Virus record (IMG/VR): IMGVR_UViG_3300010153_000098
Location: 1 to 25,377 of that record
Length of the DNA stretch: 25,377 nt
Origin: a virus
Direction: 5' to 3' (one strand)
Positions 1-7,350 of the stretch are shown here, one piece after another. The notes beneath the pieces are model-generated. The model was not told the DNA's origin and did not search any database. It worked only from the letters and a program-made list of their open reading frames with translations. Numbering within the stretch: position 1 is the stretch's first letter; the number at the start of each line of letters is the position of its first letter. A program made the position numbers and the translations under genes.

Positions 1-15
1 ACAAGAGGAATTACA

Positions 16-90
16 ATGAGTTAGAAAAATATATTAAAAATAGACACTGAAGAAGAAAGAAAATTAAGTGAAAAATATGCACCTAAAGAT
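16..90 (+). other. Amber-interrupted N-terminal tag of the first gene
   Basis: An ATG at 16, preceded by AGAGGAATTACA, opens a frame reading M-S-stop-K-N-I-L-K and then continues in phase, without another stop, into the frame beginning at ATG 91. The leader and first codons nearly match those of the next gene at 378-413, where codon 3 is TGG (Trp). Here codon 3 (22-24) is TAG, a single G-to-A change. The sequence shows an intact Shine-Dalgarno site and tag destroyed by one nonsense codon. Possible explanations are a real inactivating mutation, a base error near a contig end, or suppression. TAG ends another small gene at 11482, so general TAG reassignment is unlikely. Confidence 0.75.
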
Positions 91-393
91 ATGGAAGAAG
101 CAAGAACCAATAAAAATAAAAAAATGGCTCTTAAAATAATGGAAGATTTACGAAACAATAAATTCGTATTACCAAATCTTAGCAATCTTGAAAGGACTTT
201 GGGAAAAATGCCGAATGCCCCAAGAATAACACAAGGTAAAGAAGTCGGGCCATACAAACACACTTCTGTTATTCTTCAAGAGGTTCAAGATTATTTAGAT
301 TCTTTAGGCCCACCAACCGGAAATCCGCTAAGGCATGACCCTATAAGAGATAAATGGACTGAAGGCCGCCTACGCTCGGAGGAATTACAATGA
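91..393 (+). CDS. Small hypothetical protein, remainder of an amber-interrupted tagged gene
   Basis: This 100-residue basic, Lys/Arg-rich protein has no recognised domain. The ATG at 91 has no convincing ribosome-binding site, whereas the in-phase ATG at 16 does. The original protein was therefore probably about 125 residues with an N-terminal M-S-W-K-N-I-L-K tag, and translation from 91 may be inefficient. A predicted helical segment of alternating Lys and Glu is followed by a Pro/Gly-rich section (SLGPPTGNPLRHDP) near residues 71-84. The stop overlaps the start of the next gene as ATGA, suggesting translational coupling. It is probably part of the virion-protein set, by position only. Confidence 0.6.
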   Translation: MEEARTNKNKKMALKIMEDLRNNKFVLPNLSNLERTLGKMPNAPRITQGKEVGPYKHTSVILQEVQDYLDSLGPPTGNPLRHDPIRDKWTEGRLRSEELQ

Positions 394-767
394 GTTGGAA
401 AGATATTATTAAAGCACCATATGATGCACCTAGAAGAAGTAAGGCATTCACGGCAAGAAGGAAGGCCGAAGAAGAAATAAGTGCAACAAAACCTAAAGAG
501 GATTTATCCACTGACATTTCTGCTTTTGCTTCTAAGATTATTGACCCTCAAATGGAAAGATACGGTAGGGCTTTTGTGAATATAACAAAAAATAAAGATT
601 GGCAAGAATTTTCTGAATTATTAGATAAATATGATAAGGATAAACTAGAAAATGAACTCGGTAAATTATACAATACCAAAGTGTTCATTACCCATAGGCC
701 GTCTAAAGGCGACCCTAGAGATGAAGACTATGTTATTGATATTGGAGTAAATCACGAAGCAAGGTAA
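390..767 (+). CDS. Tagged hypothetical protein (MSWKDIIK)
   Basis: This 125-residue protein starts with the shared peptide M-S-W-K-D-I-I-K. A basic stretch follows (RRSKAFTARRKAEEE, about residues 15-29), then a mixed helical region and a short beta-like C-terminus (VFITHRP, DYVIDIGV). The start is well supported by GGAGGAATTACA just upstream and overlaps the previous stop. No family is recognised. Because the tag is shared with many unrelated proteins in this cluster, I infer a common destination such as the procapsid. The specific role is unknown. Confidence 0.8.
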   Translation: MSWKDIIKAPYDAPRRSKAFTARRKAEEEISATKPKEDLSTDISAFASKIIDPQMERYGRAFVNITKNKDWQEFSELLDKYDKDKLENELGKLYNTKVFITHRPSKGDPRDEDYVIDIGVNHEAR

Positions 768-778
768 GAGGGATTGAA

Positions 779-1489
779 ATGAGTTGGGAAAAGATAATTA
801 AAAGAAACTGCGGCTGCGGAAAAGATGTTTGTGAAACATATGGCGAAGTCAAGAAAGGAAAGGGAGAAAGACATTTTTATATTGAAAATGGAAAGCCTGT
901 TCAATGGACTGGTGAAACGCATAAACACCCTGATGGCACTTTAATGACTGGAAAAGAACATGAAGAAGGAGTAAGTAAAGAGTTATTTCATCTTTATGAT
1001 TTAGATAAAAAATATTTAAAACATCTAAGTAAGGAAACAACTACACTGAAAGGTGAAAAAATTCTAGAAGAAGATGACCCATTTGAAAAACTGGTAGGTA
1101 ATCAAGATAGAATAGACGCTGATGCTGACGGTAAAATTACAGGTAATGATTTCAAGATTCTAGGAAGAAGGGCTAAACTAAAGAAAGGACACGACCTGTT
1201 AAAAAGAGGAAAAAGTTTTACTAGGCGGAAAAAAATTGCTGAACATAATAAGCCTATTCAAAAACTAATACGGGAATTAGAAGAAGAATATGAAGATGCT
1301 CATAGTAGTTTAATTTCTATGACTACTTCTAAAACAACACAGGCAATTGGTTATGAAAGGCAGATGGCAAAAGTAAAGGAATTAGAAAGAGTGTGTACTA
1401 AAATTAAAGCCCGCATCAAAGAACAGCAGAAACGATTAAAGGTGTTGGCTAATGAAAATAAAAGCAAGGGGAGAGGATTCACAGCATGA
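779..1489 (+). CDS. Tagged protein with Cys cluster, His-rich segment and EF-hand-like loop
   Basis: This 236-residue protein starts M-S-W-E-K-I-I-K. A Cys cluster follows (C11, C13, C18), then a segment containing THKHPDGTLMTGKEH (residues 47-61). Similar short His/Gly segments recur in marine phage proteins, as I recall, but no function is assigned here. Residues 113-124 (D-A-D-A-D-G-K-I-T-G-N-D, followed by F) fit a calcium-binding EF-hand or dockerin-type loop, with Asp at positions 1, 3, 5 and 12. The C-terminal half is a Lys/Glu-rich coiled coil (about 130-230). A GAGGGATTGAA ribosome site precedes the ATG. I infer a structural or accessory virion protein. Confidence 0.8.
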   Translation: MSWEKIIKRNCGCGKDVCETYGEVKKGKGERHFYIENGKPVQWTGETHKHPDGTLMTGKEHEEGVSKELFHLYDLDKKYLKHLSKETTTLKGEKILEEDDPFEKLVGNQDRIDADADGKITGNDFKILGRRAKLKKGHDLLKRGKSFTRRKKIAEHNKPIQKLIRELEEEYEDAHSSLISMTTSKTTQAIGYERQMAKVKELERVCTKIKARIKEQQKRLKVLANENKSKGRGFTA

Positions 1490-1641
1490 CATTATGTAAG
1501 ATTAAATGGTGTTACGCAGATACCTGCCAATACAATAAGTCGCTTAAGTGTACTTTACCTCAAGTAAACCTAAGCCCAGAGGCTAAGTGTGAATCGTATA
1601 AAAAAGATGTTATTAGAGAAACTTTAGCCGCAGGTGATTGA
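1486..1641 (+). CDS. 51-residue Cys-rich protein, DUF1540-like
   Basis: This short frame starts at an ATG overlapping the previous stop (ATGA) and ends TGA at 1639-1641, directly before the next ATG. Cysteines lie at residues 4, 9, 14, 22 and 35, in a pattern (C-x4-C-x4-C-Q-Y-N-x4-C ... C-E-S-Y) that resembles the small metal-binding DUF1540 type, where C-x-Y-N and a final Cys-aromatic segment are typical. The assignment is from memory of that pattern and is tentative. Precise packing between neighbours and the conserved-looking cysteines argue that it is real. It probably binds a zinc ion. Confidence 0.65.
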   Translation: MTLCKIKWCYADTCQYNKSLKCTLPQVNLSPEAKCESYKKDVIRETLAAGD

Positions 1642-3789
1642 ATGAAAAAATTTCCTGATAGTCTAATTGAATTATTTGCTATGTTGGCTGACGATAAGCA
1701 AGCCAAAGTATTGTTTAATATTAAAAGTACTAATAGAAAAATTACTAATCCTGTATTCGATGGCATGGTAAATCACTTCAGGGCAAATGAAATTAGTCAA
1801 GATTCAGTTAGACAATATCTTAGGGATAATGATATTCTTGCAACTCTAATACCTAATTCTTTAGGTAAAGCCGAAAGACTACAATTACGAAGTAATATGG
1901 CTAACAATTTAGAAACTCTTATTCAGAATTTAGGTAAAAGACAATCCCGTGACCAAACTCAACGCTTACTTGATACTATCTTAGCAGATAATGATAAATC
2001 TAAAGCAGGTATTGTGGCTTTGAATGTGTTTATTAAAGATGCTAGCGATAATAAAATTAATTTAATAACCAAGAGATACCTAACTCCTGAAATAAGACTA
2101 AAATTAATAGGAATTGTTGAAAAATACGCCTCCAAAAAGAAAAATTTTACTCCAAGTGACTTCGATAAAGACACAATAATTAACTTAAATAACAATTTGA
2201 TAGTAATTCGTTCAGTAGCACAAGACATTGACGCAAAGGAACTCAATGACGAAGCCAAAAAGAACGGTTGGGCTGTTGAATCGTCAGGTAATGGCGTTAT
2301 TTTAAGAAAAATATTCAAAATGGGCGTTAAAACCACAGAAAAGTCACTAAAAAAGTTAATTCAAGATGATTTACCTTCAGTTGAATCTGCTAATGATGGA
2401 CAAAACACTCAAATTACTCAAAAACCATCTAATTTACGCAGATTATTGTATGGAAAGGAAGCGACTTTCAAAACAATAGGTGGTTTTTCTCAAATTGCGG
2501 CTAAAACGCAAGTTATACTAGAAGACTTCGGTACTGTTGATAAAGAAATCATAGAAAGTTGGTTTAAATTAGTGACAGAAGGTGTAGGTGCGGGATTAAG
2601 TTCAGATGCGGAGTTTATGAAGGCAATTACTAACTTTAAAGTCAATGGTTCTTCTATGTATGGTAAGTTTTTAAGTGGTAAAACTCAAACGAAGAACCAT
2701 AAGACATCTTTTTATGTTAGAGAGTTGTTGGAACAGCCTCTTAGTCAAAACTTATTCGATGAAGTTATGAAAAACATCAAAGGTAGTCTTAGAGTGTCTA
2801 GGCAGAATTGGATAGCATGGAAAAAGACTTCTTTAGATACTAAAAAAGAAAAGGATGCTTTTGAGATTGATGCTAGAAAGCCATTAACTGATGAATCTAG
2901 ACAGGCTTTTGAAGAAGCCTATATTAAAGCAACTACAAATTCAATACAAGCGATTATGTTAGAATATCTCATAACAGAGGAAGGATTAAAAATAAGTAAT
3001 GATGACTATTACATATTAAATGTAAATGAGAAAAGAGAATCTCAAATAGCGTTAATAGAGGATTCAAAAGTTATGAAAAAGGTTTCTGACCTCCGTACTA
3101 ACATATTGGAAGACCCAAATAATGTAATATTTTACAAGGATTGGTTGAAAGAGAATGACTATGCTGAAGATTTAACTTTATTTAGAGAGAGAAGGATGGC
3201 ATCTCAATTACCTAAGAAAAAAACTGAAGAAAAGACTGAAGAAGAGACTGAAGAAGAGACTGAAGAAGAGACTGAGGAAATAGATTTTACTTATTTAGAT
3301 ACCGAGTCCGAATTGGTTAGGGTCATATATTCTGTAATACATAATGCGCCAACCAAAGTCACAGAAGATAAAAACGGCGAGAAAGTCGAGAGGCCGATAG
3401 ATGGTATTTTCAGAAAATATTTAGGCAACAGGTCAAAGTTAGCAAAGTATGTAAAATCTAATAAAAAGGACATAAAAGAAGGTCTAGTAGTATTCTATCA
3501 TATCTGTAACTCTATGGGTACTTCTTTGGTTACAGAAGCACAGGCAATAGACAAGCATACATCAAAAGGCTTATCTGCGGAAAACGAGTCGCTGCTGGCA
3601 GCAGTAAAGAAATTTGCCGCTAAAATGGAAAGTAGTCTTAAAGTATTTAAAAATAAGTTTAAAAAAGAATTAGGTACAAGGCTGAAAGATATAGCAGATA
3701 ACCCAAAAAAGTACCCTGCTGTTTATGATAAAAGACCTTACATAAGTAAACTAATTAAGTATTCACTGCTAAAGAGGCGACCACAATGA
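1642..3789 (+). CDS. Large helical protein of unknown function (715 aa)
   Basis: No domain is recognised. The protein is almost entirely predicted helix, with no signal peptide or membrane segment. A low-complexity T-E-E-E tract (residues about 528-547) separates a large N-terminal region from a C-terminal basic region ending KLIKYSLLKRRPQ. The start ATG directly follows the TGA of the preceding small gene, and the stop overlaps the next start. Unlike its small neighbours it lacks the W-x-x-I-L-K tag. With the 887- and 1045-residue proteins it forms a set of giant unassigned proteins around the packaging genes. Candidate roles, by position only, are internal virion, core or ejection protein. 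Confidence 0.8.
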   Translation: MKKFPDSLIELFAMLADDKQAKVLFNIKSTNRKITNPVFDGMVNHFRANEISQDSVRQYLRDNDILATLIPNSLGKAERLQLRSNMANNLETLIQNLGKRQSRDQTQRLLDTILADNDKSKAGIVALNVFIKDASDNKINLITKRYLTPEIRLKLIGIVEKYASKKKNFTPSDFDKDTIINLNNNLIVIRSVAQDIDAKELNDEAKKNGWAVESSGNGVILRKIFKMGVKTTEKSLKKLIQDDLPSVESANDGQNTQITQKPSNLRRLLYGKEATFKTIGGFSQIAAKTQVILEDFGTVDKEIIESWFKLVTEGVGAGLSSDAEFMKAITNFKVNGSSMYGKFLSGKTQTKNHKTSFYVRELLEQPLSQNLFDEVMKNIKGSLRVSRQNWIAWKKTSLDTKKEKDAFEIDARKPLTDESRQAFEEAYIKATTNSIQAIMLEYLITEEGLKISNDDYYILNVNEKRESQIALIEDSKVMKKVSDLRTNILEDPNNVIFYKDWLKENDYAEDLTLFRERRMASQLPKKKTEEKTEEETEEETEEETEEIDFTYLDTESELVRVIYSVIHNAPTKVTEDKNGEKVERPIDGIFRKYLGNRSKLAKYVKSNKKDIKEGLVVFYHICNSMGTSLVTEAQAIDKHTSKGLSAENESLLAAVKKFAAKMESSLKVFKNKFKKELGTRLKDIADNPKKYPAVYDKRPYISKLIKYSLLKRRPQ
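3223..3282 (+). repeat. 12-bp in-frame tandem repeat encoding TEEE/TEEK
   Basis: Five adjacent copies of a 12-base unit, consensus ACTGAAGAAGAG, lie in frame in the 715-residue protein; the first and last copies diverge. They encode an acidic linker. The copy number is likely to vary between related viruses by slippage. Confidence 0.9.
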
Positions 3790-6449
3790 CTAAACTATTA
3801 AATAAGTATTTGCCTAATAATGCTAAAGAAATACTAAATTCGTCTGAAAGAGAATTTAGAAGGGTTGTTCGTGGAAGCAGTGAAAGTGATAAAAAGAAAG
3901 CAATTACTTCAATAGAGGATTCTATTAGAGAAAGCATAATGAAATACAGAAAGGCTCTTAGAACTAATATAGGAACTAAGACTAGACAGGCTACTAGTAA
4001 GGAAGTTAGGGGAGTTATTTTACAAATCATACAAGAAGTAAATGAACATTTAATGGCTTTAAAAACTGAGAAAAAAATGCCTTCTAGTAAAGATATAGGA
4101 GTACAAGAAAATATAATAAATTATATTAGAGATATGTTAGAAGATACTAAGCATGTAAGATATAGCGGTGCTAAGTTAAAGGTCGAGGATATTATGTCTA
4201 ATTCCTTTTCATCTGACCAAATAACTATTACTAAAAAGATTAATGTTTCTGAAACAGAATCAGATATTAAAATGCTTTTTAATATGAAAGAATATCCCAT
4301 TCCTAATCATATTAAAAAGAATTTAAGGGCTTTTACTGAAAGACTTGGAGAATTGTCTAAAGCAAAGACTACTAGATTCAAAATACATAGACATGAATCC
4401 CATTTGAAAAAGATTTTTGGTAGCGATACTCAAAGGGCTAGAGATGCTAAAGATAGAAAGGCCACATATAAGTTTTGGAAAGGTATTGCTGCTCATGAAG
4501 ATGATTTAGAAACTGAATTAGATAAATTAGTTGTGTTATTAGAAAAAGGTAATCCAAGCGATGCAAAGACAGATAAAGATGTATCGGCGTTTCTAAAGTT
4601 TATGAGTAGTGACCCTGATTTAAAATATGTATATCCATTCCCTAAAAAGACATTAGGCTTTGCTGATATAAATGCAAGGTCGTATCAATTCCTACTTAAT
4701 TTCCTTAAACTGTTTAATTATGATGTTAACTTTAGAGGAAATAAAGTTAGTTATGCAGGTAAAGGAGGTTCCGATGCACCTAGCGATGATGATGATACTT
4801 CGGATTCAGAAGTAACAGGCGGTACAGGTCAAGAAGAAGTAGTATCAGACGAAGAACCTCAAGGCGGGGAAGATTCTGATGAATTAGATGTCCAAACAGA
4901 ACAGAATATAGCCGCAGACGCTCAAAGAGCAGATAGAGCGAATCAATTGACCGTAGGTGAAAATGCAGCAAGAGATGTATTTAGTAATCCTGAAGTTTCA
5001 GAATTAAAGAAAGATATGGAAAAAGAAGACTATGACCCACTAGGAATACTAGTGGTAAAGGATGACTTAAAAGGTCTAATGCCTCTATATGGGGAAATAG
5101 ATGAAATTAGAGACTATTTAGAAGAAAAAAGAACCTTGCTAGACATAGATGAAGATGATGAAGAGGCTCTCTTTGAGACATTTATGGATGATTTAGAGAG
5201 AATACATTCTTTGGCAGACAGTCTAAAAGAGTTCCATTTACCTATATTTGCGGCGGAAAACCCTGTAATTAGGGCAGAATATCCAGAATTGAAGGCTAAA
5301 GCGGGGTCAACAGGAGCAGACATTGATAGATTTTTAGAATTGTTTGCTAATTTAATCCAAGATGAAAAGGCAACTATGGCTAATGTAACTGCTCTTGATA
5401 TGCTAGGTGCAGGTACAAAAACTAAAGACGATATTCCAGAAACTAAAAAAAGATATTTCAAATATGTTACAGGAGTTGCCGCAAGAAAAGGTTCTCCTAG
5501 ACAATCCTTCAAAGCAGCAAATTCAGCAAACTCTAAGATTAATGCGGCTATTAATAAAGTAGTTAAAGAAATGGCACAGGTATTTATTACTCCGCAGATG
5601 ACTCATTTAGATGCGGGAATATCTCTCCCCTTTAAGAATAACTTTGCTCTAAGATTGATTTCCTCAACTAAAAAATTAGATAAGAAGTTTGAGATTTATC
5701 AAGCCATAAATGAGAAGTTTATGAGTACAGGAGAGGCATTCATAGATGAAGAAGCCGTGGTTAAATTAAGGTCATTTACTAGTATGTTGGCTAAAGGTGA
5801 TGCAGTTCAGAATTTTGAGAATATCAAATCAGCAGGTGCTAAGTTTGCACAGGCGTTGTATGACATCGCTAAATATACTGAAGATAAAACACGGACTAAA
5901 TTAAATGACAATATAAAGGAAAGTATTCAAAAAGATGTGGCGGCAATACTGGGTTCTATTAGAAGCATTTCTAATGTTAGAAGAGATGAATATTTCATGA
6001 ATAATTCATGGGGTAACAAGATAGGAATACTAGACGAATATAAGCAAAGTAAGAAGGATGGAATAGAAGATATTTCAGTACTCAGAGTAATTCTAGATTT
6101 GTTGGAAAGTAAACACGGTGAAAGTGCAATACCTGATAAGAACGAAAGACAGAAATTACTAGATGATTTGAGAGAGATTAAGAAAAGTGAAGTTAGTGAA
6201 AAAATACTAAGTGTTCACGATTCTATTCGACTACTAAAACAAAAGCCGGTATTTTATGGTAAAAAGAAAATCAATAACTTTGACCATATAGGTGACATGA
6301 TAACTAAGATGGAAAGAGAATACAATTTAGATATTAGCGCAAGTGAGATAACAGGTGTCGTTAATGAATTGGATTCTTTTGATAGTATTAGTAAATCCTA
6401 CGGTATTAGTACAGAACATGTTTATGTGATTAAAGCAAACTTTAGGTGA
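3786..6449 (+). CDS. Large helical protein with acidic linker and C-terminal helix-turn-helix-like segment (887 aa)
   Basis: The family is not recognised. The N-terminal third is Lys/Arg-rich and helical. A strongly acidic low-complexity linker (about residues 328-375, rich in D, E, S and G) precedes a mostly helical C-terminal half. The last 25 residues (863-887) contain S-I-S-K-S-Y-G-I-S-T-E-H-V-Y-V-I-K, which matches the shape of a helix-turn-helix (I-x3-Y-G-I-S, then V-Y-x-I-K). This suggests contact with DNA. The start overlaps the previous stop. Candidate roles are an internal core protein or packaged DNA-associated protein; both are inference. Confidence 0.8.
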   Translation: MTKLLNKYLPNNAKEILNSSEREFRRVVRGSSESDKKKAITSIEDSIRESIMKYRKALRTNIGTKTRQATSKEVRGVILQIIQEVNEHLMALKTEKKMPSSKDIGVQENIINYIRDMLEDTKHVRYSGAKLKVEDIMSNSFSSDQITITKKINVSETESDIKMLFNMKEYPIPNHIKKNLRAFTERLGELSKAKTTRFKIHRHESHLKKIFGSDTQRARDAKDRKATYKFWKGIAAHEDDLETELDKLVVLLEKGNPSDAKTDKDVSAFLKFMSSDPDLKYVYPFPKKTLGFADINARSYQFLLNFLKLFNYDVNFRGNKVSYAGKGGSDAPSDDDDTSDSEVTGGTGQEEVVSDEEPQGGEDSDELDVQTEQNIAADAQRADRANQLTVGENAARDVFSNPEVSELKKDMEKEDYDPLGILVVKDDLKGLMPLYGEIDEIRDYLEEKRTLLDIDEDDEEALFETFMDDLERIHSLADSLKEFHLPIFAAENPVIRAEYPELKAKAGSTGADIDRFLELFANLIQDEKATMANVTALDMLGAGTKTKDDIPETKKRYFKYVTGVAARKGSPRQSFKAANSANSKINAAINKVVKEMAQVFITPQMTHLDAGISLPFKNNFALRLISSTKKLDKKFEIYQAINEKFMSTGEAFIDEEAVVKLRSFTSMLAKGDAVQNFENIKSAGAKFAQALYDIAKYTEDKTRTKLNDNIKESIQKDVAAILGSIRSISNVRRDEYFMNNSWGNKIGILDEYKQSKKDGIEDISVLRVILDLLESKHGESAIPDKNERQKLLDDLREIKKSEVSEKILSVHDSIRLLKQKPVFYGKKKINNFDHIGDMITKMEREYNLDISASEITGVVNELDSFDSISKSYGISTEHVYVIKANFR

Positions 6450-6453
6450 TAAC

Positions 6454-6933
6454 ATGGGTTGGTTTGAAATACTAAAAAGAACAGAAATTGTTCCCGAAGA
6501 ATCTCTTCAGGACTTAGAAGAGTTTGTTTTAGCAGAAGAGAAAGGCTATCCTTCTGTATTGCACCCTCTAAAAATAGTTGCTGAGTTTGATGATGATACA
6601 GATAAACTAAAAGGATATACTTCATTTAGAGACTTTGGTAAATTCTTTTTTGTAGGTAATAGTTATGTTTTTGATAGAGAAGGTGGAACATTTAGAAAGG
6701 TACTGGCTGCTAGGAAAAAGGCTTTGGGTGATAGTAAGCCTAAAATTACTTTACTTAATCCAATAGAGGGTACTGATTTATCTAGACTAACTGCTATGGT
6801 TGAAAAAAGAGGTGGCGTTAAGATAGAAGAATATTCACAAGTGGATGATGTTATGGATGAATCTATGTATAACGAATTTAAGAAATTACCTATGTTTAGA
6901 TACCCGCCATTAAAAGAAGGTGAAGAAGAATGA
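6454..6933 (+). CDS. Tagged protein, possibly GNAT acetyltransferase-like
   Basis: This 159-residue protein starts M-G-W-F-E-I-L-K, a variant of the shared tag. Residues about 38-130 run strand (LKIVAEF), strand (KFFFVGNSYV), then D-R-E-G-G-T-F-R-K-V-L-A-A-R-K-K-A-L, then strand (KITLLNP) and helix (LSRLTAMVEKRGGVKI). That order resembles a GNAT acetyltransferase, with an R-x-G-G-x-x-x-K-L-type segment where acetyl-CoA would bind. The match is by eye and lacks the canonical Q/R-x-x-G-x-G/A. Four bases after the preceding stop, GGTGATAAC leads into the ATG. The acidic tail ends GEEE, and the stop overlaps the next start. Confidence 0.75.
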   Translation: MGWFEILKRTEIVPEESLQDLEEFVLAEEKGYPSVLHPLKIVAEFDDDTDKLKGYTSFRDFGKFFFVGNSYVFDREGGTFRKVLAARKKALGDSKPKITLLNPIEGTDLSRLTAMVEKRGGVKIEEYSQVDDVMDESMYNEFKKLPMFRYPPLKEGEEE

Positions 6934-7346
6934 ATTGGTTTGATGTATTAAAATTAAAAGACGATGATGGAAACTTGTTAATTGTTGAAGATGTTGACGA
7001 GTTTGTAAGATACCTTAGAGAATCTTTAAGGGCAGTAGCCGCACCTTTCTATGGTACTATTACACAACCAAAGAGCGAAGGGAATCCTAGAAAATCGAAC
7101 ATAGTTGTAAAGGAAACATGGGTCGATGATAATACCTTAAAGGTAGTAGCCAGCGTAAGAAATCCTAATACGACACAAAGAGAATACTTTGAAATTATTC
7201 TCCGAGAAAATGAAGAAGGAGACTTTTACTTTGATAAGGTTGAAGGGGCGGGAGTGTTCCTATTCCGTAACACTAATGTCAGTAATTCGGGTAAATTAAT
7301 ACAAGAAATACAGCAAGCGGTTAAGAGATATTTACAAAGTAGTTGA
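6930..7346 (+). CDS. Tagged hypothetical protein (MNWFDVLK)
   Basis: This 138-residue protein starts M-N-W-F-D-V-L-K, close to the tag of the preceding gene (M-G-W-F-E-I-L-K). The body alternates strands (SNIVVKETWV, TLKVVASVR, YFEIILRE, FYFDKVEG) and ends in a helix (KLIQEIQQAVKRYL), suggesting a small alpha/beta fold. No family is recognised. It overlaps the previous gene by ATGA and lies just before the terminase, so a packaging or head role is possible but not shown. Confidence 0.8.
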   Translation: MNWFDVLKLKDDDGNLLIVEDVDEFVRYLRESLRAVAAPFYGTITQPKSEGNPRKSNIVVKETWVDDNTLKVVASVRNPNTTQREYFEIILRENEEGDFYFDKVEGAGVFLFRNTNVSNSGKLIQEIQQAVKRYLQSS

Positions 7347-7350
7347 TTGC

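Noticed and set aside
22-24. General reassignment of TAG to Trp or another amino acid
   Set aside because: TAG terminates the small zinc-ribbon gene at 11482-11484, and no other in-frame TAG was noticed in the conserved genes.
1959-2336. Minus-strand open frame of 125 codons
   Set aside because: It is antisense to the 715-residue gene, Leu/Ser-rich as expected from the complement of an AT-rich gene, and lacks a ribosome site.
5114-5512. Minus-strand open frame of 132 codons
   Set aside because: Shadow of the 887-residue gene; no site, no motif, composition typical of antisense.
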